DNA of 64,000 nt from Roseomonas sp. (GTDB taxonomy: Bacteria > Pseudomonadota > Alphaproteobacteria > Acetobacterales > Acetobacteraceae), in the NCBI GenBank assembly GCA_031180725.1, contig JAPSLO010000012.1:151801-215800 (forward strand), written 5' to 3'. This document shows, one piece after another, positions 49,085 through 58,108 of the stretch. The notes beneath the pieces are model-generated. The model was not told the DNA's origin and searched no databases. It was given only the letters and a program-made list of their open reading frames with translations. Within the stretch, counting starts at the first letter, position 1. Each line of letters begins with the position of its first letter. The position numbers and the translations under genes were made by a program.

Positions 49085-49680
49085 GCCATCGTCGAGGGGC
49101 CGGACACGATTCGACCCGCGCACAGGCAGATTGGCTGGCCGGACAACACCGCCCTCTGCCTCGCGTGGTACCTGACCGCGCCCTTCGGCTGGATGGCGTC
49201 TTGGACGACACCGACCTGCTGTACCTCATCGCCGCGGCCAATGTCTGCGACGAGATCGTCGGCCGACGACACGGCACGGCGGAGCGCCGCTACACCGCCA
49301 ACGGCGCGTACTCGCTCGCCGAAGGCAGGATCGAGATCACCCGCAAGATCGCCGCTGTCATGGCCGGCGTGCTGGTGGTCTCGGGCGGGCGGTTCTTCGT
49401 CCACGCCGGCGCGCCTGCCCTGCCGGCCGCAACTATCACCTCCACCGATCTCCGGGGCTCGGTCACGGTGCAGGGGTCCCGGCCCAGGCGCGACCTCTTC
49501 AACGGCGTGCGCGCGGTCTACGTCGGTCCGGCCAAGGCTGGCAGCCGACCGACGCACCGCCGCTGGTGGCCAGCTACTACGTTGCGGAGGAAGGCGGCGA
49601 GGCGATCTGTTGCGATCTCGAGTTTCCGCTCACCACCTCCGCCGCCACCGCCCAGCGGCTGATGAAAGTCGAGCTCGAGC
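49085..49680 (+). pseudogene. phage tail tip (lambda gpJ-like) central-region remnant
   Basis: WPDNTALCLAWYLTAPFG / LDDTDLLYLIAAANVCDEIVGRRHGTAERRYTANGAYSLAEGRIEITRKIAAVMAGVLVVSGGRFFVHAGAPALPAATITSTDLRGSVTVQGSRPRRDLFNGVRAVYVGP / SYYVAEEGGEAICCDLEFPLTTSAATAQRLMKVELERNR across frame changes. Confidence 0.75.
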
Positions 49681-49682
49681 GG

Positions 49683-49925
49683 AACCGCCAAGGGTATCGG
49701 CGTCATCCAGCCAACCCTGCTGTGCATGGGGGGCTCCCTGGTCTGCCTCGACCCGAAAGCCGAGAACGCGAAAAAAGACGGCTGCGCGCTTATGGCGAAG
49801 GGTTGGAATTCCAGAGCCTCTACTCCTGGGGGAATCTCGGCGTGGCGAAGACCTTGATCAACCCGATGGCCAACTTCGACCCGGACAGCGAGGAGCTCCG
49901 CCACGCGAAGGCGCTGCATGGCGAG
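49683..49925 (+). pseudogene. conjugal coupling ATPase (TraG/VirD4-like) remnant
   Basis: AKGIGVIQPTLLCMGGSLVCLDPKAENAKKDG, then in another frame WGNLGVAKTLINPMANFDPDSEELRHAKAL. Confidence 0.55.
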
Positions 49926-50450
49926 CGCGCGTCCGATACGCCCAAAGCCCGCAAAGCCCAAGCGCTTGCCTTTCAGAGTCGTGCCGAGCAATTGCGTAGG
50001 GTCCCAGCCCTCCCACTGTCCGGCACGGACCAGCCTCTCGCCCTCGCCCCCTCGGCGCGTAGCGATGGGAATCAAGACGAGGGCACATTCCGCCGTCGAG
50101 ACTGGACAGGACGTCCGGCGTGTTCGTGACGACGATACCAGGCGCTTGTGCGGCAGCGATGCCGATGTGGTCGAAGCCCGCAGAGAACATGGCTAGGATA
50201 CGCACAGAGCGCGGCAAGGCGCCGATCGTCGTCGCATCTACTGGATCGCCTGCCGCGCACAGAATACCGTCGGCCCCAATGGCTGCGGCTCGTCGGGTGA
50301 TCTCCCGCATGCCAGGGCTCGTCGGTCGGGTAGAGGATCGCGTCGTAGTCGCGCGCGGCGCGCTGTTCGATTGCGCGTGCAAGTTGGCGCGCCACGAGCA
50401 GCTTCGGCCTGAGCATGGACAACTTCCGTGCGACGAGGGGAGGGGGCGCG
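49915..50450 (-). pseudogene. 2-hydroxyacid dehydrogenase N-terminal half, frameshifted
   Basis: ADGILCAAGDPVDATTIGALPRSVRILAMFSAGFDHIGIAAAQAPGIVVTNTPDVLS then shifted RGGEGERLVRAGQWEGWDPTQLLGTTLKGKRLGFAGFGRIGRALAM; no C-terminal catalytic half. Confidence 0.75.
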
Positions 50451-50451
50451 C

Positions 50452-51435
50452 TCAATCTGCCCGCATGCCGGTCTCGCGAATGAAGGCCGTCCAGCGCGGC
50501 GCCTCGCCATCGAGGAGGGTGGCCAACGCATCGGCGCCGCGCTCGGCGGGCGCCGGCAGCGGGACGGCGAGCTCGGCAAGGCGCGACATCAATTCGGCGT
50601 CGGCCAGGGCGCCGTCCAGGGCATCGCGCAGCCGGCGCAGGGTCTCCGGCGGCGTGCGGGTCGGCGCAAGCAGCGCATACCAGACGCGCCCGTCGAAGCC
50701 CGGCAGCCCGGCTTCCGCGAAGGTCTCGACATCGGGTACCTGCGGCAGGCGGGCCGTATGGCCGACGGCCAGCGCCGCCGCGGTGCCGCCGCGATGGGCC
50801 CCGATCATCGTCGGCGAGAGCTCCATACAGAGGTCCAGCGTCCCAGCCGCAAGGTCGTTCATGGCCGGCCCGCCGCCGCGATAGGGCACCAGGTTCACCT
50901 CCATCCCCGCCGCCTGGAGCATGGCGGCCGTGGCGAGGTGGGTGGCGGACCCGGTCCCCGAGAAGCCCACTGTCACATTGCCTGGCCGCGCCGCCGCGGC
51001 CGCGCGCGCATCGGCCAATCTGCGGAACCCCGAGCGGCGGGATGCGCCCAGCATGCAGGGCACATCGGCGGTCCGGCCGATCGGCGCGAAATCGCGCCGC
51101 GCGTCGAAGCCGAGGGTGGGGAAGAGCGCCGCTGTGGCCAGCAGCGTCCCGCGATTGCCGAAGGCCAGCGTATGCCCGTCCGGCTCAGCGCGCGCGGCGC
51201 GCTGGCTGCCGATGCCTCCGCCCGCGCCGCCGACATTCTCGATGATTACGGGCTTGCCGAGCGGTCCCGCCAGCGCCCGGGCGAGCAGGCGGGCGAGGAT
51301 GTCGGTGGTCCCCCCGGGCGTGGAGGGGACGACAATGGTCACTGGGCGGGAAGGAAAATCGCGCCCTTGGGACAGTGCGGGGCGTGCGAGGCCTAGGCCG
51401 GCTGCAATCGCCAGCAGGTTGCGGCGCTTCAGCAT
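50452..51435 (-). CDS. Bug family tripartite tricarboxylate transporter substrate-binding protein
   Basis: MLKRRNLLAIAAGLGLARPALSQ signal; FPSRPVTIVVPSTPGGTTDILARLLARALAGPLGKPVIIENVGGAGGGIG; NLVPYRGGGPAMNDLAAG. Confidence 0.9.
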   Translation of the reverse strand: MLKRRNLLAIAAGLGLARPALSQGRDFPSRPVTIVVPSTPGGTTDILARLLARALAGPLGKPVIIENVGGAGGGIGSQRAARAEPDGHTLAFGNRGTLLATAALFPTLGFDARRDFAPIGRTADVPCMLGASRRSGFRRLADARAAAAARPGNVTVGFSGTGSATHLATAAMLQAAGMEVNLVPYRGGGPAMNDLAAGTLDLCMELSPTMIGAHRGGTAAALAVGHTARLPQVPDVETFAEAGLPGFDGRVWYALLAPTRTPPETLRRLRDALDGALADAELMSRLAELAVPLPAPAERGADALATLLDGEAPRWTAFIRETGMRAD

Positions 51436-51481
51436 GTGTTTCCTCCCGATGTTGCGCGAGCTTTGATGCGGTGGGTGCCTT

Positions 51482-52525
51482 TTAGGGACGCTCCGCCTGC
51501 GCGCTGGCGGCGCCCGGAGCACGATCCCCACCGAGCCGGGCGAGGTGCCAGCCCGGGAACTCGGCCGGCAGGTCGCTCGCCGCGTTCAGCGCGTCCGTCT
51601 CTTGCGGCGTGAGGACGAGGTCCGCCGCGGCAAGATTATCGGCGAGCTGTGCCTCGGTGCGGGCGCCAAGGATGACCGACGCTACGGCTGGGCGGGCGAG
51701 TGTCCAGGCAAGAGCGATGCGGGCCATCGTCGCTCCGCGCGCCACAGCCACGGCCTCAAGCGCTGCCAGCACGCGTGCGCCGCGTCCCGGGTCCACAGGC
51801 GGGAAGTCGAAGGCGAGGCGGCGACCGCCGTTCGATCCCGCTCGGTATTTGCCGGAGAGATAGCCACCGGCGAGCGGCGACCAGACGAGAAGGCCAATGC
51901 CATGAGCGATTGCCTGTGGCACGATCTCGCGCTCCGCGTCGCGGCCAGCAAGGCTGTAGTAGACCTGATTGCTCTCAAAGCGGGACCAGCCGCGGCGGTC
52001 CGAGACAGCCAGTGCGTCGCTCATCTGCCAGGCGGGCTGGTTGCAGGCGCCGATGTGCCGCACGCGGCCCGAGCGCACGGCATCCTCCATCGCCCGGAGC
52101 GTCTCCTCAATGGGGGTGAGTGGGTCGGGGCCGTGGATCTGCCAGATGTCGAGGTGGTCGAGGCCAAGGCGCTCCAGGGAGGCATCGAGCGCAGCCATCA
52201 GGTGCGTGCGGGAGAGGCCGACGCGGTTGGCGCCCGGGCCCATGCGCAGCCGGGCCTTGCTGGCGACGAGGATATCGTGTCGGGGAATGCCGGTTTCGCG
52301 AAGGGCGCAGCCGAGCAGTTCCTCGGCGGCACCGAAGGAGTAGACATCAGCGGTATCAACGAGGTTGACGCCGGCATCGAATGCAGCACGGAGCTGGCGG
52401 GCGGCACCCTCGGCATTGGTCCCGCCGATGTTCCGCCAGAAGGCATTGGCGCCACCCCACGTCATGGTGCCAAGGGCAAGCGCGGAGACGAAGAGGCCGG
52501 ATCGGCCGAGTGGGCGATATTGCAT
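51482..52525 (-). CDS. aldo/keto reductase
   Basis: MQYRPLGRSGLFVSALALGTMTWGG; NLVDTADVYSFGAAEELLGCAL; LERLGLDHLDIWQIHGPDPLTPIEETL. Confidence 0.94.
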   Translation of the reverse strand: MQYRPLGRSGLFVSALALGTMTWGGANAFWRNIGGTNAEGAARQLRAAFDAGVNLVDTADVYSFGAAEELLGCALRETGIPRHDILVASKARLRMGPGANRVGLSRTHLMAALDASLERLGLDHLDIWQIHGPDPLTPIEETLRAMEDAVRSGRVRHIGACNQPAWQMSDALAVSDRRGWSRFESNQVYYSLAGRDAEREIVPQAIAHGIGLLVWSPLAGGYLSGKYRAGSNGGRRLAFDFPPVDPGRGARVLAALEAVAVARGATMARIALAWTLARPAVASVILGARTEAQLADNLAAADLVLTPQETDALNAASDLPAEFPGWHLARLGGDRAPGAASAQAERP

Positions 52526-52527
52526 TG

Positions 52528-53085
52528 TCAGGTCGTCCGGTCCGCCTGCGCTGCCGATCCCTCGTGCGCCAGCCGTGCGCGGAAAGCGGCCTCCCAGCCG
52601 CCGGCTTCGATGATCGCGCGCAGCGGCGGGGGAAGGGGCGGCCAGCGGCGCTCAGTGCCGCGCGTCCGGTTTCGGAAGACGCCCTCGGCGAAGTCTACCT
52701 CCAATTCGTCGCCCGTCACGGCTTCGGCTGTCGCCCCGGGACAGGCCGGCAGGACCCGAAGGCCTGCATTCACCGCATTGCGGCGCGATCCGCTCGGGAT
52801 CGACTCCGCGACCAGGCCGAGGCCTGCTCCCCGCAGCCCGAGCAGGCCCTGGATATGCGGATTACCCTGCGCGAAGCGGCGGCCGGCGACGACGATGTCA
52901 CCCGGCCGCAGGCGCGCGGCGAGCCCGGGATCCAGGCCGGAGAAGACGTGGTGCCGCAGCACCTCCGGGTCGGTCTCGCGCCGCAGCGCGAAGTCCAGGG
53001 GCATGAGGTCGCCATCCACCGCGACGTCGTGCCCGAAGACCCATGCCCGGCCGCGCAGAGTCCAAGCGAAGCCGCTCACGACCAT
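52528..53085 (-). CDS. aconitase/IPM-dehydratase small-subunit-like (LeuD-like) protein
   Basis: GRAWVFGHDVAVDGDLMPLDFALRR...LRPGDIVVAGRRFAQGNPHIQGLLGLRGAGLGLVAESIPSGSRRNAVNAGLRVLP; overlaps LeuC-like ORF. Confidence 0.78.
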   Translation of the reverse strand: MVVSGFAWTLRGRAWVFGHDVAVDGDLMPLDFALRRETDPEVLRHHVFSGLDPGLAARLRPGDIVVAGRRFAQGNPHIQGLLGLRGAGLGLVAESIPSGSRRNAVNAGLRVLPACPGATAEAVTGDELEVDFAEGVFRNRTRGTERRWPPLPPPLRAIIEAGGWEAAFRARLAHEGSAAQADRTT

Positions 53086-54341
53086 GCCTCCGGCAAGGTC
53101 CGCGGGTCGGTCACGACGCCCGCCACCGCGGAGGCCGCGACGGTCAGCGGACTGGCGAGCATGAGCGTCGCGTCAGCGCTGCCGAGGCGCCCGGGATCGT
53201 TGCGCGTGCCCGTGCCAATGGAGACCTCGCCCTGGGCGACGCCTCCGATGCGCCCTCCGGCGCAGACGCCGCAGCCCGGCACTGTCAGCGCGGCGCCGGC
53301 TTCGGTGAAGATCTGCAGCAGGCCCTCGCGCGCAGCCTGCGCCTGTACGTCCTGCGTGACGGGGGTGACGAAGAGCCGCACGCCTGGCGCGACGCGCCGG
53401 CCCCGCAGCACGGCGGCCGCGAGGCGCAGATCCTCGATGAAGCCGGAGGCGCAGGAGCCGATATAGGCGTGGTCGACACGCCGACCCACGACCTCCTCGA
53501 CCGGAACGGCGCATTCCGGGCGTGGCGGTAAGGCGACCTGGGGCGTGACCGCGCCGAGGTCGAGATCGATCTCGCCCCGGAAGACGGCATCAGGATCCGA
53601 CAGCACGAAACTCGGCACCGCCACGCCCCGGCCTTCGAGATACTCCGCCACGACGCCATCCGGCTCGACCAGCGCCGATCGAGCCCCGAGCTCGACGGTG
53701 GTGTTCACCAGCGTCATGCGCCGGTCGACGCCGAGCGCCGCCAGCCCGGGCCCCGCGAACTCGACCACCGCATCGTCCACCAGGGCCGGGTCGGCCTGGG
53801 CGATGAAGCGCTGCGCGGCATCCCGCACCGTCACGCCCGGACGGAGCCGGCCGTGGACGCGAACGCGGAGCGTCTCCGGCACCTCCGTCCAGACCGTGCC
53901 GCAGGCCAGCAGCTCCGTCACCTCGTTCAGCACGCACAGGCCGAGGGCACCGACGGCGCCGAAATTGCTGAGATGCGGGTCGTAGCCCATTATCAGCATG
54001 CCCGGCCGGACGATCCCGTGCTCGACCGGGAAGACGTGGCCGAGGCCACCCCGGCCGACATCGTGGAACAGGCCGAAGCGGAAGCGGGTCGCCACCTGCC
54101 GCGCTTGGCGCTGGCGCAGCGCGGCGGCCGGCGAGGTCGCGACGGGCTCATGATCCGTGCTGACGAGCACGCGCTCGGGACGATGGACGGCGGCGACGCC
54201 GAAGCGGTCGAGGGCGGCGGCGGCATGGGTTACGTACCAGTCGTGCAGTGTGACCAGGTCGGGGATGGGATGGACGATGTCCCCGGCGCGAACCGGAAGG
54301 CCGGCGGCTCGCGACAGGATCTTTTCCGCGGCAGTGGGCAT
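53076..54341 (-). CDS. aconitase/3-isopropylmalate dehydratase large-subunit-like (LeuC-like) protein
   Basis: MPTAAEKILSRAAGLPVRAGDIV; candidate 4Fe-4S Cys in GSCASGFIEDL and VPGCGVCAGG; DPHLSNFGAVGALGL; GTRNDPGRLGSADATLMLASPLTVAASAVAG. Confidence 0.85.
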   Translation of the reverse strand: MPTAAEKILSRAAGLPVRAGDIVHPIPDLVTLHDWYVTHAAAALDRFGVAAVHRPERVLVSTDHEPVATSPAAALRQRQARQVATRFRFGLFHDVGRGGLGHVFPVEHGIVRPGMLIMGYDPHLSNFGAVGALGLCVLNEVTELLACGTVWTEVPETLRVRVHGRLRPGVTVRDAAQRFIAQADPALVDDAVVEFAGPGLAALGVDRRMTLVNTTVELGARSALVEPDGVVAEYLEGRGVAVPSFVLSDPDAVFRGEIDLDLGAVTPQVALPPRPECAVPVEEVVGRRVDHAYIGSCASGFIEDLRLAAAVLRGRRVAPGVRLFVTPVTQDVQAQAAREGLLQIFTEAGAALTVPGCGVCAGGRIGGVAQGEVSIGTGTRNDPGRLGSADATLMLASPLTVAASAVAGVVTDPRTLPEAWS

Positions 54342-54407
54342 GCGGCCTCCCCGTAATCGCCGGACAGTGGTGCGGCCGGCCTTGACGGCGAAGTTGAGCG
54401 TTGGCAT

Positions 54408-54442
54408 GTTCGATGTCAAGAACAATGTTCATATAGAAGAAC
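54408..54442. promoter_or_regulatory. tandem GTTC-N8-GAAC operator (probable IclR-family site)
   Basis: GTTCGATGTCAAGAAC-AAT-GTTCATATAGAAGAAC between divergent leuC-like and dctP genes; same layout at 58706..58740. Confidence 0.65.
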
Positions 54443-54458
54443 ACAGGGAGGTCACCAC

Positions 54459-55478
54459 ATGCAGCGCCGCACCCTTCTCCTCGCCAGCCTGGCTCCCCTC
54501 GCCGCGCCCGCGATTGCTCAGGACTACCCCTCGCTCCGTCTCCGCTACGCCTCGCATGTGCCGGAGAACAACGTTGTCTCCGAAAGCGACAAGTTCTTCG
54601 CCAGCGAGGTCCACCGACGCTCCAAGGGACGCGTGCAGGTGGACATGTATTGGAACCGCGCCCTGGCGCGTCAGCAGGAGATGCTGCCCCTGATCTCGGC
54701 CGGTGCGGTGGACTTAACGACGCTGGAGACCGCCCAGTACGGTGAGACGCCGCTAATGGGCTTCATGAACACGATCTTCCCGACCTTCCAGGACGGGCGG
54801 ACGCTCGTCGAGATGTCTAACTGGCTCTATGCCAACTCCACGGGCATCCGCGCCGAGCTCAACCGCATTGGCGCGCGCGTTCTCTTCGTGCGGCACCTGC
54901 CGCATTACCATCTGCTCTGCCGTCGGCCCATTCGCACCGCGGAGGAGTTCCGCGGCGCCAGGCTTCGCTCCTTCGGGGCTTACGTTCCGGTGATGTGGCG
55001 AAGCCTCGGCGCCAATGCCGTGAACGTGGTCACGACGGAGATGTACGACGGCCTGTCCAAGGGCACCTTCGACTGCACCTTCCTGCCAGCGCCCTTCCTC
55101 GCCAACCTCCGGCTTGGCGAAGTGGCGAGGTATCTCGTCGACGTGCCGTTCGGCATGATCGAGTTCGCCCCGACCCTCGTCCCCAACGTCGTTTGGAACC
55201 GTTGGCCGGCAAGTGTCCGCCAGCTCCTGACCGAGGTGGCGGCCGAGACAGAGCAGTTCGCCATCGAGAAGACGGACGCCGAGAGCGCGGAGGCGGTCCG
55301 CGAACTCCAACGGCAGGGGGTCGAGATCGTCCCCTTCGCCGGCCGCGAGGAGATGCTTCGGAACCTCCCGGACCTGATGACCGCATGGCTCGGCCGCCAG
55401 CGCGCCGAGGGCCGGGGGGCCGCCGCGGAGCAAATCGTCACCTATGCGCGGCAGCGGCTGAATCTGCCGGCGCGGTAG
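54459..55478 (+). CDS. dctP: TRAP transporter substrate-binding protein (DctP family)
   Basis: Signal MQRRTLLLASLAPLAAPAIAQ; LRLRYASHVPENNVVSESDKFFASEVHRRSKGRVQVDMYWNRAL; RGARLRSFGAYVPVMWRSLGANAVNVVTTEMYDGLSKGTFDC. Confidence 0.92.
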   Translation: MQRRTLLLASLAPLAAPAIAQDYPSLRLRYASHVPENNVVSESDKFFASEVHRRSKGRVQVDMYWNRALARQQEMLPLISAGAVDLTTLETAQYGETPLMGFMNTIFPTFQDGRTLVEMSNWLYANSTGIRAELNRIGARVLFVRHLPHYHLLCRRPIRTAEEFRGARLRSFGAYVPVMWRSLGANAVNVVTTEMYDGLSKGTFDCTFLPAPFLANLRLGEVARYLVDVPFGMIEFAPTLVPNVVWNRWPASVRQLLTEVAAETEQFAIEKTDAESAEAVRELQRQGVEIVPFAGREEMLRNLPDLMTAWLGRQRAEGRGAAAEQIVTYARQRLNLPAR

Positions 55479-55482
55479 TGTG

Positions 55483-56010
55483 ATGCGTATCCTGCTCGGT
55501 TCCCTCGACGCCGCGATCCGCGCGGCCGGGGAGGCGGCGCTCGCCGTCTCCTGTCTTAGTGCGGTCTTCCTACTCGTCATCGGCACCGCCGATATCGTCG
55601 GCACGCAGATCCTCGGCGTCGCGGTGCCGAGCGGGATCGAGCTGCAGGAAGCCGCGATGGGCCTGCTGATCTTCGCTGCCTTCGCCGGCGTGCAGCGCCG
55701 CCGCGCCCACATCATCGTGGACGTGCTGCTGGAACGTCTGGGGCCACTGACCCGCCGAGCCCTGGACACCGTCGGGCTTGCCTGCACGGCGGTGCTCTTC
55801 GCCGTCCTGGCCTGGCAGCAATGGCTGCTGGCCGCACGCGCCGTCGCGATCTGGGAGGTGTCGCCCGGCTTCGTCGCCTTCCCGCTCTGGGCTGTGAAGG
55901 CCGCCTGCGCCGGGGCGATGGTGGTCGCCGCGGCTGAAGCCTGGCGGCAATGGCTGCGCGCGCTGGCAGGGCGGCCGGACGCCGCAGCAGCGCCGGCCGC
56001 GACGCATTGA
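55483..56010 (+). CDS. dctQ: TRAP transporter small permease (DctQ)
   Basis: Four hydrophobic segments, VPSGIELQEAAMGLLIFAAFAGVQRRRAHIIVDVLLERLGP; between dctP and dctM. Confidence 0.9.
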   Translation: MRILLGSLDAAIRAAGEAALAVSCLSAVFLLVIGTADIVGTQILGVAVPSGIELQEAAMGLLIFAAFAGVQRRRAHIIVDVLLERLGPLTRRALDTVGLACTAVLFAVLAWQQWLLAARAVAIWEVSPGFVAFPLWAVKAACAGAMVVAAAEAWRQWLRALAGRPDAAAAPAATH

Positions 56011-56023
56011 CGGGGCGCATCGC

Positions 56024-57328
56024 ATGACACCACTCGGGATCGGGGGCGTCGGCCTCCTCGGCATCGTCGGGCTTTCGATGGCCGGCGTACCGATCGGCGT
56101 GGCGATCGCGCTCGTCGGCGGGATCGGCATGTGGGCCGTCTCCGGGCCGGTCTTCGCCGCCGTGATGGTCCAGACGATCCCGTTCACCACGGCCGCGGAA
56201 TACGCCTTCATCGTCGTGCCGATGTTCGTGCTGATGGGCAACGTCGCGGCCCAGGCCGGCATGATCGAGGCGATGTTCGACGCCGCCTCGCGCTGGCTCG
56301 CACGCGTGCGGGGCGGCATGTACGTCTCCGTCACTCTCGCCTCCGCCGGCTTCGCCGCCGTCTCGGGGTCCACCGTCGTGAATGCCGCGGTGTTCTCCCG
56401 CATGGTGCTCCCGCAGATGGTGCGGCTGGGCTACAACCGGGCGGTCGCCTCGGGGTGCATCGCGGCGGCCGGCACTTTCGCGGTCATGATTCCGCCCTCC
56501 CTTGCCTTCGTCCTCTATGGCCTCATGACGGGGGAGAGCGTGGGCAAGCTCTTCGCCGCCGGGGTCGTCCCGGGCGTGCTGACGGCCGTCTGCTACGTGC
56601 TGCTCATCATGGTGATGGTGCGTCTCCGGCCGGATTGGGCCCCACCACCCGGGCGCCAGGTCCCGCTAGCGGAACGCCTCGCCTCGCTGCGGCCGCTCTG
56701 GTCCATCTCGCTCCTGGTCGCCGTCGTGCTCGGGGGGATCTATTCCGGTCTGGTGCCGCCCTCCGCCGCCGGCGCGGTCGGGGCCGCGGGCGCGATCCTC
56801 ATCGCGCTCGCGCAGCGCAGGCTGACAGCGCGCGGCTTCGCCGACTGCCTCCGGCAATCGGTGCTCATGGCGGCGTCGCTGTTCTTCATCGTGATCGCCG
56901 GCTTCCTCTTCGCGCGCTTCCTCATTACCTCCGGCTTTGTGCCAGAGCTGACTGCGGCCCTCACCGGCGCCGGGATCGGCAAATGGGAGTTCCTGGCGAT
57001 CCTGGTCGTCCTCTACCTCGTGCTCGGAATGTTCATTGATGGCGCCTCCATGGCTGTCATCACCTTGCCCTTCGTATATCCCATCGCGACCGGTCTCGGC
57101 ATCGACGGCCTCTGGCTGGGCGTGCTGTTCGTTAAGCTGGTCGAGATCGGTGCCATCACGCCACCGATGGGGCTGAACCTCTTCGCCGTGGTAGCCGCCA
57201 GCCATGGCCGCATCAGCGTCTCGGACGTTGTCCGAGGCATCTGGCCCTTCGTGCTCCTGGAGCTCGGGCTCCTGGCCCTGCTGATAGCCGTCCCCGCCCT
57301 CTCGACGTGGCTGCCCAGCACCATGTAG
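56024..57328 (+). CDS. dctM: TRAP transporter large permease (DctM)
   Basis: Multi-TM; PMFVLMGNVAAQAG, GCIAAAGTFAVMIPPSLAFVLYGLMTGESVGKLFAAGVVPG, GLVPPSAAGAVGA, IGAITPPMGLNLF. Confidence 0.95.
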   Translation: MTPLGIGGVGLLGIVGLSMAGVPIGVAIALVGGIGMWAVSGPVFAAVMVQTIPFTTAAEYAFIVVPMFVLMGNVAAQAGMIEAMFDAASRWLARVRGGMYVSVTLASAGFAAVSGSTVVNAAVFSRMVLPQMVRLGYNRAVASGCIAAAGTFAVMIPPSLAFVLYGLMTGESVGKLFAAGVVPGVLTAVCYVLLIMVMVRLRPDWAPPPGRQVPLAERLASLRPLWSISLLVAVVLGGIYSGLVPPSAAGAVGAAGAILIALAQRRLTARGFADCLRQSVLMAASLFFIVIAGFLFARFLITSGFVPELTAALTGAGIGKWEFLAILVVLYLVLGMFIDGASMAVITLPFVYPIATGLGIDGLWLGVLFVKLVEIGAITPPMGLNLFAVVAASHGRISVSDVVRGIWPFVLLELGLLALLIAVPALSTWLPSTM

Positions 57329-57337
57329 GGAACGGGA

Positions 57338-58108
57338 ATGGCCAAATCCGCCCTCCGCGTCCTGGAGATCATGGAATACATCGCCAAACGCGAGGACGGA
57401 GCGACGCATGCCGAGATCGCGCGTGGCCTTGGCATTCCCAAAAGTAGCCTGACTGCCCTCCTGGCCGACCTACAATCGGCGGGTTATGTGGTCGGCGACC
57501 CGGCAACGGCCCGCTACGCGCTTGGCTCGCAGGTGCTGGTGCTGGCGCAGGGCTATGTCCGTACGCTCAATCTCGTCCGCAGCGGGTCGCGCGTGTTGGA
57601 AACCCTGTTCCGACGCTTCGACGAATTCGTGGCCCTCGCCATCCCGAAGGGCGACGAATATGTCATCGTTGCCGCTCAGGCGCCGGCGGGACCGCTCGCC
57701 CACTCGCTCCAGATCGGCGAACGTGGGCCGCTGTACTGCTCGGCATCGGGCAAGGCGATTCTGGCGAGCCTGCCCGAGGCGGCCGCCGAGGCTTGGGTAT
57801 CCCGGATGCAGCGGTCGCGAATCACGCCGCGGACGCGCACCGGCGTGGCGGAGATCATGGACGACCTCAGGGCGGCGCGCGCCGCAGGCCATGCCGTTGT
57901 GCGCGAGGAGGCGATCCTGGGCATCACGGCGATCGCCGCCGCCGTGATCGATGCGTCGGGCCAGCCGGTCGGTGCCCTCTCCCTCGCCGCTCCTACGGCG
58001 CGCCTGGACGCGGCCCGCGAGGCGGAAGTGGCCGCGGCCTTGCGGGACGCCGCAGCGGCGATCTCGGCCGAGTTCGGGTGGCGCCGGAAGGTGCTCGTCT
58101 CAACGTAA
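57338..58108 (+). CDS. IclR family transcriptional regulator
   Basis: ALRVLEIMEYIAKREDGATHAEIARGLGIPKSSLTALLADLQSAGYV; effector domain with GPLYCSASGKAILASLPE, VREEAILGITAIAAAVIDASGQPVGALSLAAP. Confidence 0.94.
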   Translation: MAKSALRVLEIMEYIAKREDGATHAEIARGLGIPKSSLTALLADLQSAGYVVGDPATARYALGSQVLVLAQGYVRTLNLVRSGSRVLETLFRRFDEFVALAIPKGDEYVIVAAQAPAGPLAHSLQIGERGPLYCSASGKAILASLPEAAAEAWVSRMQRSRITPRTRTGVAEIMDDLRAARAAGHAVVREEAILGITAIAAAVIDASGQPVGALSLAAPTARLDAAREAEVAAALRDAAAAISAEFGWRRKVLVST

